Positions 8,883 through 17,696 are shown, numbered from the stretch's first letter. The stretch: DNA of 64,000 nt from Caulobacter radicis (GCF_003094615.1 NZ_QDKO01000043.1:126358-190357); one strand, 5' to 3'. Made by a program: numbers and translations. The notes: generated by a model from the letters alone, not told the origin.

Positions 8883-8910
8883 TTGACTTTGCGGCGATTG
8901 CGCCTATTTA
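8883..8910 (+). promoter_or_regulatory. Predicted housekeeping-type promoter of the RhlE-like helicase gene
   Basis: TTGACT at 8883-8888 and TATTTA at 8905-8910 are separated by 16 bases, a good match to a sigma-70-type promoter. Transcription would start near 8917 and leave a leader of about 75 bases before the ATG at 8994. Confidence 0.5.
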
Positions 8911-8993
8911 TCCGCACCTTCGGAGCAGGTCTGGCGAATCCGCGCCGCCCGCTCGCCCAAGCACGGGCGGCTCCGAGTCCAGACCAGCGTGAC

Positions 8994-10580
8994 ATGACCG
9001 AATTTTCCGACCTCGGGCTTTCGCCCACGACCCTTCAAGCGGTCGCCGACACCGGCTACACGACCGCCACGCCGATCCAGGCCCAGGCGATCCCCGTCGC
9101 CCTCGCCGGCCAGGATGTTCTGGGCATCGCCCAGACCGGCACCGGCAAGACCGCCGCCTTCACCCTGCCCCTGATCGACAAGCTCGCCTCGGGCCGAGCC
9201 AAGGCCCGCATGCCGCGCGCCCTGGTCATCGCCCCGACCCGCGAACTGGCCGACCAGGTCGCCTCCAGTTTCGAGAAGTACGCCAAGGGCACCAAGCTCT
9301 CGTGGGCGCTGCTGATCGGCGGCGTCTCGTTCGGCGACCAGGAAAAGAAGCTCGACCGCGGCGTCGACGTGCTGATCGCCACCCCGGGCCGCCTGCTCGA
9401 CCACTTCGAGCGCGGCAAGCTGCTGATGACCGGCGTGCAGTTCCTGGTGGTCGACGAAGCCGACCGCATGCTCGACATGGGCTTCATCCCCGACATCGAG
9501 CGCATCTTCAAACTGACGCCGCCGAAGAAGCAGACCCTGTTCTTCTCGGCGACCATGCCGCCGGAAATCACGCGCCTGACCAAGCAGTTCCTGCGCGATC
9601 CGGTCCGTATCGAAGTGGCCAAGCCGGCCACCACCAACGCCAACATCACCCAGCTGCTGGTCAAGGTTCCCTCCTCCGACCCCAAGGCCAAGCGCCTGGC
9701 TCTGCGCACCATCGTGGAGAAGGCCGCGCCTGAAACCGGCATCGTCTTCTGCAACCGCAAGACCGAAGTCGACATCGTCGCCAAGTCGCTGAAGGTGCAC
9801 GGCTTCGACGCCGCCGCCATTCACGGCGACCTCGACCAGAGCCAGCGCATGAAGACCCTGGCCGACTTCCGCTCGGGCGCGCTGAAGATCCTGGTGGCCT
9901 CGGACGTGGCCGCCCGCGGCCTCGACATCCCGGCCGTCAGCCACGTCTTCAACTACGACGTGCCGCACCACGCCGACGACTACGTGCACCGGATCGGCCG
10001 CACGGGCCGCGCCGGCCGTTCGGGCGTCGCCTACATGCTGGTCACCCCCGCTGACGACAAGGGCTTCGACAAGGTCGTCAAGCTGATCGGCTCGACGCCC
10101 GACGAGGAAGTCATCGACGTCGACTACACCAACGCCGTCACCGTGCCGCGCGAAGGCGACCGCCGCCGCGGCCGTGGCGAGCGCCCGGGCCGTGAGCGCG
10201 GCGAACGCAGCGAGCGTCCGGGCCGCGGCCGTCGCGACCGCGCCGAAGCGGCTCCGGAAGCCGAAGTCGTGGAAACCGTCGCCGTCGAGGCCGCGTCGGA
10301 AGTCCCGGCCGAACGCGCCGAGCGTCCGGAACGCGAGCGCAAGCCGCGCCGTGAACGCACGCGCGACCGCGCCGCCGCCCAAACGGTCGAGGCCGCTCCG
10401 GTCGAGGAAGCCGCCCCCGCGCCGCGCCCGTCGCGCGAACGCCCGCCGATGCCTGTTCGCGGCGTCCAGCCCGTCCGGGCCCGTGACGACGACGACGACC
10501 GCCGCGTCGTCGGCTTCGGCAACGACATTCCCGCCTTCCTGCTTCGCGCCCCGCCGAAGCTGGCCAAGGTCGAGGACTGA
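8994..10580 (+). CDS. rhlE: DEAD-box ATP-dependent RNA helicase, RhlE-like
   Basis: RNA-unwinding enzyme of 528 residues. ATG at 8994 (MTEFSDLGLSPTTLQAV) gives the usual Q-motif N-terminus; an in-frame upstream extension overlaps the promoter and is rejected. Motifs in order: Q-motif TPIQAQAIP (about 25), I AQTGTGKTAAF (about 47), Ia PTRELADQ, II VVDEADRML (about 155), III SATMP (about 187), V ASDVAARGLD, VI HRIGRTGRAGR (about 333). After about residue 395 comes a low-complexity Arg/Gly/Glu-rich tail (RRGRGERPGRERGERSERPG) that is probably disordered and RNA-binding. Such helicases act in RNA decay, ribosome assembly and cold adaptation; which of these applies here is inference. Confidence 0.92.
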   Translation: MTEFSDLGLSPTTLQAVADTGYTTATPIQAQAIPVALAGQDVLGIAQTGTGKTAAFTLPLIDKLASGRAKARMPRALVIAPTRELADQVASSFEKYAKGTKLSWALLIGGVSFGDQEKKLDRGVDVLIATPGRLLDHFERGKLLMTGVQFLVVDEADRMLDMGFIPDIERIFKLTPPKKQTLFFSATMPPEITRLTKQFLRDPVRIEVAKPATTNANITQLLVKVPSSDPKAKRLALRTIVEKAAPETGIVFCNRKTEVDIVAKSLKVHGFDAAAIHGDLDQSQRMKTLADFRSGALKILVASDVAARGLDIPAVSHVFNYDVPHHADDYVHRIGRTGRAGRSGVAYMLVTPADDKGFDKVVKLIGSTPDEEVIDVDYTNAVTVPREGDRRRGRGERPGRERGERSERPGRGRRDRAEAAPEAEVVETVAVEAASEVPAERAERPERERKPRRERTRDRAAAQTVEAAPVEEAAPAPRPSRERPPMPVRGVQPVRARDDDDDRRVVGFGNDIPAFLLRAPPKLAKVED

Positions 10581-10619
10581 TCGACCAGGACTGACGAGCG
10601 CCCCGAAAAGGCGTAGATT

Positions 10620-10656
10620 GGCCGGCGTGCTCCCACGGAGCCGCCGGCTTTTTCTT
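10620..10656 (+). terminator. Intrinsic terminator of the helicase gene
   Basis: A GC-rich stem (CCGGCG pairing with CGCCGG around 10622-10647) is followed by the T-rich run ctttttcttt. It lies 40 bp after the helicase stop. Confidence 0.75.
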
Positions 10657-10721
10657 TGCCGACAGTCGCGTCGCTAGAGGCGGCTCCGCGCGTTTTTCCC
10701 GAAGACTTCGGAGGAACCGCC

Positions 10722-10979
10722 ATGGCCGATTTCACGCCCCTGCAATCCGATCCCGAACTGCTGGTGCACGAGCGCACCTATCACGCCTTCAGCGTCTTCG
10801 TGCGCTGGTCGATCGTCGGCGTCGCCGTCGCCCTGACGGTGCTGACCCTGTGGTTCGCCACGCCCGCGGGCTTCATCGGCGGCGCGATCGCCGGGATCCT
10901 GCTGGGCGTGGCCGGCTATTTCGCCGTCATCCGCCACGAACGGCATCAGCCGCTGGATCTGTGGGCCGAGGGACGTTGA
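10722..10979 (+). CDS. aa3-type cytochrome c oxidase subunit IV-like small membrane protein
   Basis: An 85-residue protein with a polar N-terminus (ADFTPLQSDPELLVHERTYHAF) followed by two hydrophobic segments (about 25-45 and 50-70). The HERTYHAF stretch before the first membrane helix resembles bacterial aa3 oxidase subunit IV (COX4_pro_2), an accessory subunit in the inner membrane. GGAGG lies 7 bases before the ATG. Its stop faces that of the GT61 gene with a 9-bp gap. No other oxidase subunit is nearby, so the assignment rests on the family resemblance alone. Confidence 0.6.
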   Translation: MADFTPLQSDPELLVHERTYHAFSVFVRWSIVGVAVALTVLTLWFATPAGFIGGAIAGILLGVAGYFAVIRHERHQPLDLWAEGR

Positions 10980-10988
10980 ACCTCCGGC

Positions 10989-12119
10989 TCAAAGCGCCGC
11001 GTCGATGAACTCCAGAAGCTCGTCCAGCGGCGGCCGATAGGCGAAGCGGAAGCCGCGACGGGCCCTCGACAGCCATGAGGCTTCCCGGGGATCGGCCGGC
11101 GACGGGCATACAAGGCCGCGCCATTCGACTCCGACCTGGCGACAGGCCGCCCATACCCAGCGGCTGGTGAAGTTGGCCGGCTGCACTTCGATCACCCGGG
11201 CGCCGCGCCGCAGGAACAGGGCGTTGGCCAAGGCCGCGCCGGATGCGCCTACAACGACCTCAGCATCGCGCATCAAGGCCACCTGGGCCAGCGCCGACAT
11301 GCGTTCGGGCCGCACGATCAGAAAGCCGCGCCTGCGCAGGGCCTCCTCAAGCGCGGCTTCGTTGACCATCACCCGCATCGACTGGCTGCGGCGCGACAGA
11401 TAGACCCGCCGCCCGCTGACGGGACCTTCGGGGGCGGTCGCCACGACCCGCTCGGCCACCCGGCGCACCAGCGCGGTGGGCGCGTGAAGAAAGTGATCCA
11501 TGCTGGTGGCGTAGGCTGACTGATCGAGGCGGATCCTGCGCCCCCGAACCTCCCGCACCTCGCATTCGGGAAACGCCGCTGCCAGGAGGTTTCTCTGCCA
11601 GGACTTCAAGGGCGGCGCGAGCACCGGCGCGCCGCTGGCGAACCCGTGCTCGACGGCGGCCAGCATCGACGGCATCGCGTCGAGCAGGAAGTGTCCGTAG
11701 TTGAAGCCGCCGCCCCAGGGCATGAACACCACGCCGCGCTCGATGGTCATGCTCGGCCTGCGCGCCATCAGTTCGGCGACAGGCGCCAGATCCGGCCATC
11801 GATGCAGCGCCTCGCCGCTGGCCGACCGAAGGACGCGGCCGCCAGGCCCGGCGAGCACGCCATAGGCGGGGAACCAGTCGACGTCGCGAACATGGCAGAT
11901 ATCCGGCTCGCGGGCCTCGGGCGGAGTGTCCGACGGAAACGGCCAAGCCGCCGCCGGATCCCGCACCAGGTGCGGCGCCGGCAGGGGCTCGTCGGCCTCC
12001 ACGAGCGGCGAGCGCCCCTCCTCGCCTCGATTGAAGAACGCATGGCGAAGCGTCGCCATCTCCCTGACGGGCAGGGCCTGACGTTCATCGACGATGTCAA
12101 AGGCGGCGAGCTGAGCCAT
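10989..12119 (-). CDS. Glycosyltransferase family 61 protein (DUF563)
   Basis: A 376-residue protein matching the GT61 pattern: WGGGFNYGHFLLDAMPSML in the middle, YLSRRSQSMRVMVNEAALEEALRRRGF, then a C-terminal donor-binding part with VVVGASGAALANALFLRRGARVIEVQP. Such enzymes transfer sugars to surface polysaccharide or glycolipid acceptors in the cytoplasm. The acceptor is unknown. It lies 49 bp downstream of the aldehyde dehydrogenase gene on the same strand. Confidence 0.82.
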   Translation of the reverse strand: MAQLAAFDIVDERQALPVREMATLRHAFFNRGEEGRSPLVEADEPLPAPHLVRDPAAAWPFPSDTPPEAREPDICHVRDVDWFPAYGVLAGPGGRVLRSASGEALHRWPDLAPVAELMARRPSMTIERGVVFMPWGGGFNYGHFLLDAMPSMLAAVEHGFASGAPVLAPPLKSWQRNLLAAAFPECEVREVRGRRIRLDQSAYATSMDHFLHAPTALVRRVAERVVATAPEGPVSGRRVYLSRRSQSMRVMVNEAALEEALRRRGFLIVRPERMSALAQVALMRDAEVVVGASGAALANALFLRRGARVIEVQPANFTSRWVWAACRQVGVEWRGLVCPSPADPREASWLSRARRGFRFAYRPPLDELLEFIDAAL

Positions 12120-12168
12120 GCAGCCCTAAGACTGATGATTCTCGTTCGGCGACCACTGGTTCAGGCCG

Positions 12169-13626
12169 CTATCGCTTGATCTGGCCGGCCAGATACTTGC
12201 GGATGCCCTCACCATAGGGAGGGCGCAGGGCCAGCATCGGCCCGATGTCCTTCTTCAGCTGGTGGAACACCGCCTTGCGGTGGCTGAACTCGCGGAAGCC
12301 GTCGTGGCCGTGATAGGCGCCCATGCCGGCCGGACCGACGCCGCCGAACGGCAGATCCTCCTGGGCCACGTGGAAGATCACGTCGTTGACCGTGGCCCCG
12401 CCGCTGGTCGTGGCGGCCAGCACCCGCTCGCGCTCGGCCTCGTCGGTTCCGAACCAGTATAGCGCCAGCGGCCGGTCGCGGCCGTTGACGTAGTCGATGG
12501 CGTCCTCGATGCGGTCGTAGGCCTTCACCGGCAGCAGCGGTCCGAAGATCTCCTCCTGCATCACCGCCATGTCGTCGGTCGGCTTGAGGATAAGGGTCGG
12601 CGGGATCTTGCGGTGCTGCTGCTGGGAGAAGTCCTCGCCGGCCGGGTTGAGCTCGACCACCTTGCCGCCCTTGGCCCTGGCGTCGTCGATATAGTCCTTG
12701 ACCCGGTCGTAGTGCCGCTGGGCCACCAGGGCAGTGTAGTCGGGGTTGTCCTTCAGGGTCGGGAAGCTCTTCGCCACCGCCGCGCGGGCGGCCTCGACGA
12801 AGCGGTCGACGTCCTCGGCAGGGGCCAGCACGTAGTCGGGCGCGAGGCAGATCTGGCCGGCGTTCAGCGTCTTGCCCGCCATCACCCGGGCGGCGGCGGT
12901 TTCCAGGTCGGCGCCGCGCGACAGGATCACCGGGCTCTTGCCGCCCAGTTCCAACGTCACCGGCACCAGGTTCTCGGCCGCGGCCCGCATCACGTGCCTG
13001 GCCACCGAGGTCGCGCCGGTGAACAGCAGGTGGTCGAAGGCCAGCCCCGCGAAGGCCTGGCCGATTTCCGGACCGCCGGTGACGACGGCGATCTCGTCCT
13101 CGTCGAAGGCCTTGGCGAACATCGCCTTCAGCAGGTCGGAGGTCGCGGGCGTGTATTCCGACGGCTTGATCATGGCCCGATTGCCGGCCGACAGCACCCC
13201 GGCCAGCGGCGCGAAGGTCAGGTTGACCGGAAAGTTCCAGGGGCTGATCACCCCGACCACGCCCTTGGGCTGCCAGCGCACCTCGGCCTTGGCGCCGAAC
13301 AGGCCCAGCAGCGCCGGCGTCGTGCGGCGCTTCTCGGTCTTCATCCATTTGCGCACGTGGTCGCGGGCATGCTTGAGCGGGCCGATCGAACCGGCGACGT
13401 CGGTCAGGGCCGTGGCGTCCTTCGAGCGCACGCCGAAGTCGTCGCCGACCGCCTGGGCGATCTGCGCCTCGTGGTCGACGAGCAGCGCGATGCAGCGGTT
13501 CAGCCAGTCGATCCGGCGCTCGACGGGCGGCGCGCCGTCGCGCAGATGCGCGGCCTTCTGTCGCTGGAGCAGGACCTCAAGGCCGGCCTTGGCGGCCTCA
13601 TGGCCGAGATTGGCGGGGGCGTTCAT
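12169..13626 (-). CDS. Coniferyl aldehyde dehydrogenase-type NAD(P)+ aldehyde dehydrogenase
   Basis: A 485-residue class 3-like aldehyde dehydrogenase oxidising an aldehyde to its acid. Visible motifs: WNFPVNL near residue 124, the cofactor loop FTGATSVARHV (about 200-215), the general base ELGGKSPV, the nucleophile Cys in NAGQICLAPDYVL (about 248) and EEIFGPLLPV. The short C-terminus and overall pattern match coniferyl aldehyde dehydrogenases (CalB-like), which act in lignin-derived aromatic breakdown, a common trait in Caulobacter. Substrate is inferred from resemblance only. It is divergent from the GGEEF gene with a 176-bp shared upstream region. Confidence 0.85.
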   Translation of the reverse strand: MNAPANLGHEAAKAGLEVLLQRQKAAHLRDGAPPVERRIDWLNRCIALLVDHEAQIAQAVGDDFGVRSKDATALTDVAGSIGPLKHARDHVRKWMKTEKRRTTPALLGLFGAKAEVRWQPKGVVGVISPWNFPVNLTFAPLAGVLSAGNRAMIKPSEYTPATSDLLKAMFAKAFDEDEIAVVTGGPEIGQAFAGLAFDHLLFTGATSVARHVMRAAAENLVPVTLELGGKSPVILSRGADLETAAARVMAGKTLNAGQICLAPDYVLAPAEDVDRFVEAARAAVAKSFPTLKDNPDYTALVAQRHYDRVKDYIDDARAKGGKVVELNPAGEDFSQQQHRKIPPTLILKPTDDMAVMQEEIFGPLLPVKAYDRIEDAIDYVNGRDRPLALYWFGTDEAERERVLAATTSGGATVNDVIFHVAQEDLPFGGVGPAGMGAYHGHDGFREFSHRKAVFHQLKKDIGPMLALRPPYGEGIRKYLAGQIKR

Positions 13627-13802
13627 GCGGCGTCTCTCCCGAAAACGGCCTCTCGGCTCATCTTATCAGCGTTCAGAATGCTTTGGAGTTGTGACGGGCG
13701 CAAGCACCCCCGCGCAGCCTTAACCGCTCGTTTGAACTCTCGTGCTTATGCTCGCCGCGTAAGCGATCGGTCTGGGAGAAGCCCGGATCGGCGGGGGAAT
13801 GA

Positions 13803-14867
13803 ATGATGTCGGACGTCGAGACCACGCTGCGCGGCCCGGAAGCCTACAAGATCGCCCGTCGGGCCCTCGATCTGATGGAACGTCACCAGATCTGGCCGAC
13901 CGCGCTGAACTTCGAACTCTGGACCCACTATGTGGCCGATCCCGACGGCGCCCTGGCGCGCGAGATCACCCGCCTGATCTCGATGGGCGAGCCCATCACC
14001 GAGATGCTGAGCGAGGAACTCGCCGCGGCCTACCTGCCCAAGGCTCGCCTCAACGAACAGATCCGCGACGCCGGCGACCTGCTCTCCAAGGAGCTGGAGT
14101 CGGTCTCTAAGGCCATTCAGAACGCCCAGAAGACCAACGCCGCCTTCGGCAAGACCCTCGCTGGCGTCTCCAAGGATCTGGACGCCCCGACCGGCGTCGA
14201 AGGCATCAAGGCCGTGGTCTCCAGCCTGGCCGACGCCACGCGTCGCGTCGCCAAGGAGAACAAGGCCCTCGAGACCCGTCTGGCCGAATCCACCGCCGAG
14301 GTCGATCGCCTGCGCGAGCATCTCGAGCAGGTCCGCCGCGACGCCACCACCGACGGCCTGACCAACCTCGCCAACCGCAAGGCCTTCGACGAAGAGCTGG
14401 AGCGCGCCTGCGCCGAAGCCGACGAAGCCGGTTCGGCCATCTGCCTGGCCGTGCTCGACATCGACCACTTCAAGGGCTTCAACGACACCTGGGGCCACCA
14501 GACGGGCGACCAGGTGATCCGCTATGTCGCCAGCGTCATCGGCCGCGTCGCCGCCCTGCCCCGCTTCGCCGCGCGCTACGGCGGCGAGGAATTCGCGATG
14601 ATCTTCCCGGGCGAAGCCGCCGCCATCGTCGGCGCCACGCTGGAAGAGATCCGCGTCGAAGTCTCCTCGCGCATGCTCAAGCGCCGTTCGACCAACGAGG
14701 ACCTGGGCGCCATCACCCTGTCGTCGGGCTTCGCCGAGCGCCGCAAGGGCGAGACCGGCCACTCGGTCATGGAGCGCGCCGACGCGGCGCTCTACGCCTC
14801 CAAGCGCAGCGGCCGCAACCGCGTGACCGCCGCCGACACCCAGTCAGAGTCGGCCAACGCCGCCTGA
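13803..14867 (+). CDS. GGEEF-domain diguanylate cyclase, DgcB-like, with degenerate I-site
   Basis: A soluble 354-residue protein with no membrane segment. The N-terminal helical part (about 1-175) contains a long coiled coil (KENKALETRLAESTAEVDRLREHLEQVRRD) that probably drives dimerisation. The cyclase domain (about 176-345) has the substrate region TDGLTNLANRKAFDEEL, the metal-site DIDHFKGFND and the catalytic loop YGGEEF (G260-F264), so synthesis of cyclic di-GMP from two GTP is expected. The residues where an RxxD inhibitory site would sit read ALPR, so product feedback is probably absent. Two ATG codons are adjacent (13803, 13806). The spacing to upstream GGGGGAA favours either. Confidence 0.9.
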   Translation: MMSDVETTLRGPEAYKIARRALDLMERHQIWPTALNFELWTHYVADPDGALAREITRLISMGEPITEMLSEELAAAYLPKARLNEQIRDAGDLLSKELESVSKAIQNAQKTNAAFGKTLAGVSKDLDAPTGVEGIKAVVSSLADATRRVAKENKALETRLAESTAEVDRLREHLEQVRRDATTDGLTNLANRKAFDEELERACAEADEAGSAICLAVLDIDHFKGFNDTWGHQTGDQVIRYVASVIGRVAALPRFAARYGGEEFAMIFPGEAAAIVGATLEEIRVEVSSRMLKRRSTNEDLGAITLSSGFAERRKGETGHSVMERADAALYASKRSGRNRVTAADTQSESANAA

Positions 14868-14903
14868 AGGAATACCCGTTCTTCTCCAGAGAACCGGGTT
14901 TGA

Positions 14904-14942
14904 GAGAGCCGTCGGCGCTTCTGGCGCCGGCGGCTCTTGCGT
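14904..14942 (+). terminator. Terminator after the GGEEF gene
   Basis: A strong stem (agagccgtcggcgc / ggcgccggcggctct, loop ttct) followed by a short T-containing tail, 36 bp after the stop. Another hairpin (acccgttct...gaaccgggt, 14875-14900) precedes it. Confidence 0.65.
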
Positions 14943-15002
14943 TCCGCAGGGACAGTCGCGCCTAGCTGGCGTCCAGGCGCGCAAAGACGCCCGGAGGACC
15001 TG

Positions 15003-15806
15003 ATGGCTTACGACAAGATCCGCCTGGAAACCCAAGACGGCGTGGCCGTCGTCACCCTGTCCGACCCCGCCACCCTGAACGCCGCCAGCCCCGAGGTCGC
15101 CCGCGAACTGGCCCAGGCCTTCGGCGCGGTCGCCGCAGGAAAGGTTCAGGCTCGGGCGGTGATCCTGACCGGTGAAGGGCGAGGCTTCTGCTCGGGCGCC
15201 AATCTCTCGGCGGGCTCGACCGCCGGCCGACCCATGGACCCGGACGGCAAGCCAGACGCGGGCGCGGCGCTGGAAAGCGTCTACAACCCGCTGGTCACCT
15301 TGCTGCGCGACTTCCCGCTACCGATCGTCACCGCTGTCAACGGTCCGGCCGCCGGCATCGGCTGCTCCCTGGCCCTACTCGGCGACATCGTGGTCGCCGC
15401 CGACAGCGCCTACTTCCTGCAAGCCTTCCGCCGCATCGGCCTCGTGCCCGACGGCGGCTCGACCTATCTGCTGCCGCGCTTGGTCGGCAAGGCGCGGGCC
15501 ATGGAGATGATGCTGCTGGGCGACAAGATACCGGCGGCCACGGCGCTGGACTGGGGCCTGATCAACCGCTGCGTCCCTGACGCGGAGCTGATGCCCAAGG
15601 CCCTGGAACTGGCCCGCGCCCTGGCCGAGGGCCCCGCCTCGCTTGGCGAGATCCGCCGCCTGGTCTGGAACAGCCTGGACGCCGACTGGGTCGGCCAACT
15701 GCACGCCGAGCGCCACGCCCAGCGCGCCAGCGGCAAGACCGAGGACTTCATCGAGGGCGTCAGCGCCTTCCTGCAGAAGCGCCCGGCGGCCTTCAAGGGG
15801 CGATGA
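15003..15806 (+). CDS. Enoyl-CoA hydratase/isomerase family protein
   Basis: A 267-residue crotonase-fold protein. The start MAYDKIRLETQDGVAVVTLSDP is typical. The oxyanion hole residues lie in GRGFCSGANLSAG and in NGPAAGIGCSLALLGDIV. The catalytic region FRRIGLVPDGGSTYLLPRLVG has Asp where classical hydratases have the second Glu, a pattern shared with PaaG/PaaB-like isomerases and related enzymes. It probably acts on acyl-CoA intermediates of fatty acid or aromatic catabolism; the exact reaction cannot be told from the sequence. It has the normal length and an AGGA site before the ATG. Confidence 0.85.
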   Translation: MAYDKIRLETQDGVAVVTLSDPATLNAASPEVARELAQAFGAVAAGKVQARAVILTGEGRGFCSGANLSAGSTAGRPMDPDGKPDAGAALESVYNPLVTLLRDFPLPIVTAVNGPAAGIGCSLALLGDIVVAADSAYFLQAFRRIGLVPDGGSTYLLPRLVGKARAMEMMLLGDKIPAATALDWGLINRCVPDAELMPKALELARALAEGPASLGEIRRLVWNSLDADWVGQLHAERHAQRASGKTEDFIEGVSAFLQKRPAAFKGR

Positions 15807-15826
15807 AGCCAAGCTAGACTGTGGCG

Positions 15827-16153
15827 ATGAACGTGCTTTTCGTCTGCAGCCAGAACAAGCTTCGCAGCCCCACCGCCGAGCAGGTGTTTTCGCGCTGGCC
15901 GGGCATCGAGGTCGACTCGGCCGGCCTCAACAACGATGCAGAAAATCCCGTGACGCCGGAGAACGTGGCCTGGGCCGACGTCATCTTCGTCATGGAGAAG
16001 ACGCATCGAAACAAGCTGTCGAAGAAGTACCGCAAGCATCTTCGCGCCAAGGTGGTATGCCTTGGTATTCCCGACGAGTACGACTTCATGGACGATGCCC
16101 TGGTGGCGTTGCTCCAGGCCCGCGTTCCGCCATTCCTGCCGTCGGCGCGTTGA
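15827..16153 (+). CDS. Small low-molecular-weight protein tyrosine phosphatase-like protein
   Basis: A 108-residue protein with the P-loop signature C(X)5R in LFVCSQNKLRSPTAEQVF (residues about 4-21), as in low-molecular-weight phosphatases and the short subfamily of about 110 residues. The general-acid loop, expected to hold Asp-Pro, reads FMDDAL near the C-terminus, so a proline is missing there. ATG at 15827 was preferred to GTG at 15821 because the family begins at MNVLFVCSQN. It follows the hydratase gene by 20 bp. Confidence 0.75.
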   Translation: MNVLFVCSQNKLRSPTAEQVFSRWPGIEVDSAGLNNDAENPVTPENVAWADVIFVMEKTHRNKLSKKYRKHLRAKVVCLGIPDEYDFMDDALVALLQARVPPFLPSAR

Positions 16154-16238
16154 CGGCGGGACGCAAGAAGAAGGGGCGCTCGCTCGGCGCGAAATCCCCC
16201 TCATGTTTTCTGGATAGATAGCTGATTTTTCTACGAAA

Positions 16239-16625
16239 TCAGTACGGCTTGTGGCTCTTTTCCTCGACGATGTCCGAGCCCGCCAGTTCATTGATCTGGC
16301 GCTTCACGGCCGCGCGCTTGTCGTTGTCCATGTAGACGCGGCGGGCCAGCTCCACGAATTCCGGGCCGAAGGTCTGATTGCGCTCGCAGGCGCGCTTGCC
16401 GTCCTCGACGTCCCACAGGGCTGCGTTGATGGCCGTAAGCTCGGCGGTCAGCGCATCGAGCTCGACGCTCGGCGCCAGGGCGGCGGCGGCGATGCCTTCC
16501 AGCAGGGCCAGTTCCTTGCGGACATTGGCCTCCTTGGCGGCATCGCCGATGCGCTCGGCCTTGACGCGCAGGATGGTGATCTTGTCGACGAGCTCGCCGG
16601 CGGAAATGGGGGCGAGGATGGACAT
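16239..16625 (-). CDS. DUF6165-type small protein
   Basis: A 128-residue helical protein starting MSILAPISAGELVDKITILRVKAERI, a pattern seen in proteins of the DUF6165 group, which often sit among glycosyltransferase genes. Its ATG at 16625 overlaps the stop codon of the upstream GT9 gene, so the two are translationally coupled. A longer reading frame extending into the GT9 gene is rejected. Function unknown; a role in glycan assembly is inferred from context only. Confidence 0.75.
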   Translation of the reverse strand: MSILAPISAGELVDKITILRVKAERIGDAAKEANVRKELALLEGIAAAALAPSVELDALTAELTAINAALWDVEDGKRACERNQTFGPEFVELARRVYMDNDKRAAVKRQINELAGSDIVEEKSHKPY

Positions 16626-17599
16626 CAGGAAGCTCCGGCGATCAGCGTGTCGAGGGCTGCTTTCACCGCCTGGGGCGGCAAGGCGGGCATGCCCTCTCCG
16701 TAGTCCTCGGCGCATAGCATCTCAAGACGGCGGGCCGCGGGCCTGAACTTGACCGCCTTGCGGCGGTTCAGTTGCAGCGACAGCAACGGCGCGCCGCCGG
16801 CGGCCAGCATGTGCCCTGGCCCGGCGTCGTTGGCCACCGCGGCGGAGAGGCGTCCGGCCAGGGCGATGGCCAGGATCGGGCCCTTGACGCCGGGATAGCC
16901 GTCCGTGCGGTCGGCCTCGGGAAACAGGGCGCCCGGGACCCCCGCCCGCGTGACCGCCGCATCGGCGGCCTCGTCGGGACCAAAGAAGAACACCGGGGTT
17001 CGGCCCGCCGCCTGTTGGGCGCGGGCGAGATCCAGGTAGCTTTCCAGCGGCCAGCGCTTTTCCTGGCCGCCGGCGCCGGGCGCTAGGCCGATATATGTAG
17101 GCCCTTCGGGCAGCAGGGCCGCGGCTGCCGCGTTGGCGTCGCGCTCGGTCAGGGTCAAGGGCCGAAGCGCCCCCTGCCCGTCACTGGCCATGCTGAGCAG
17201 CCGCGCCAGCCGATCGACCACGGCCGGCGGCCAGTCGGGCTTGCGGGCCTGCATGGCCGCCGAGACGAACCGCCCCCTGGAGGCGCGGCGGGCCACCAGG
17301 CTGCGGCGCAGGTTTTCCTGGGTGTCGACGACGAGGTCGAAAGTCCGGCCGCCGAACGGCTTGACCCATGGCAGCACGTCCAGCGCGCCCACGCCGGTGA
17401 CACCGTCCTTGAGGATTTCGTCTATGTAGCCGGCCACCACCCGCTTCAGCGGGCCGTCGTAGACGGTGTCGCCCTTGGCCGCGCACCAGGTGATCCGCGC
17501 GTCGGGAAACGCAGCGCGCAGGCCGGCGATGAAGGGCAGCTTGATCAGGCCGTCGCCGATCACCTCGCCCATCGAATAGATCAGAACCGTCTGGACCAT
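16625..17599 (-). CDS. Glycosyltransferase family 9 (heptosyltransferase-like)
   Basis: A 324-residue GT-B-type enzyme related to ADP-heptose:LPS heptosyltransferases. The N-terminus has the acceptor-side loop MGEVIGDGLIKLPFIAGLRAAFPDARITW; the C-terminal half has the donor-site signature YIGLAPGAGGQEKRWPLESYLDLARA and the tail VANDAGPGHMLAAGGAPLLSL. It presumably adds a sugar to lipopolysaccharide or another surface glycan from the cytoplasm. It forms a two-gene unit with the DUF6165 gene and is divergent from the TetR gene. Confidence 0.82.
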   Translation of the reverse strand: MVQTVLIYSMGEVIGDGLIKLPFIAGLRAAFPDARITWCAAKGDTVYDGPLKRVVAGYIDEILKDGVTGVGALDVLPWVKPFGGRTFDLVVDTQENLRRSLVARRASRGRFVSAAMQARKPDWPPAVVDRLARLLSMASDGQGALRPLTLTERDANAAAAALLPEGPTYIGLAPGAGGQEKRWPLESYLDLARAQQAAGRTPVFFFGPDEAADAAVTRAGVPGALFPEADRTDGYPGVKGPILAIALAGRLSAAVANDAGPGHMLAAGGAPLLSLQLNRRKAVKFRPAARRLEMLCAEDYGEGMPALPPQAVKAALDTLIAGAS

Positions 17600-17696
17600 G
17601 GCCGTGAATGGCTGCGTCCGCCGCGTCCGTCAATTGTCGCCATCAGTATGTGAGCATTTACTTGCGTGTCGTCGTTTTTGCGGTAACGTCGGTTGC

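Noticed and set aside
8904-10382. Long open frame on the minus strand opposite the RhlE-like gene
   Set aside because: Its composition is a mirror of the GC-rich codons of the helicase, it has no recognisable domain, and the plus-strand gene is complete with all motifs.
13721-13740. CtrA-like site (ttaaccgctcgtttgaac) between the aldehyde dehydrogenase and GGEEF genes
   Set aside because: The second half differs from TTAA and the spacing is off; not strong enough to call without binding data.
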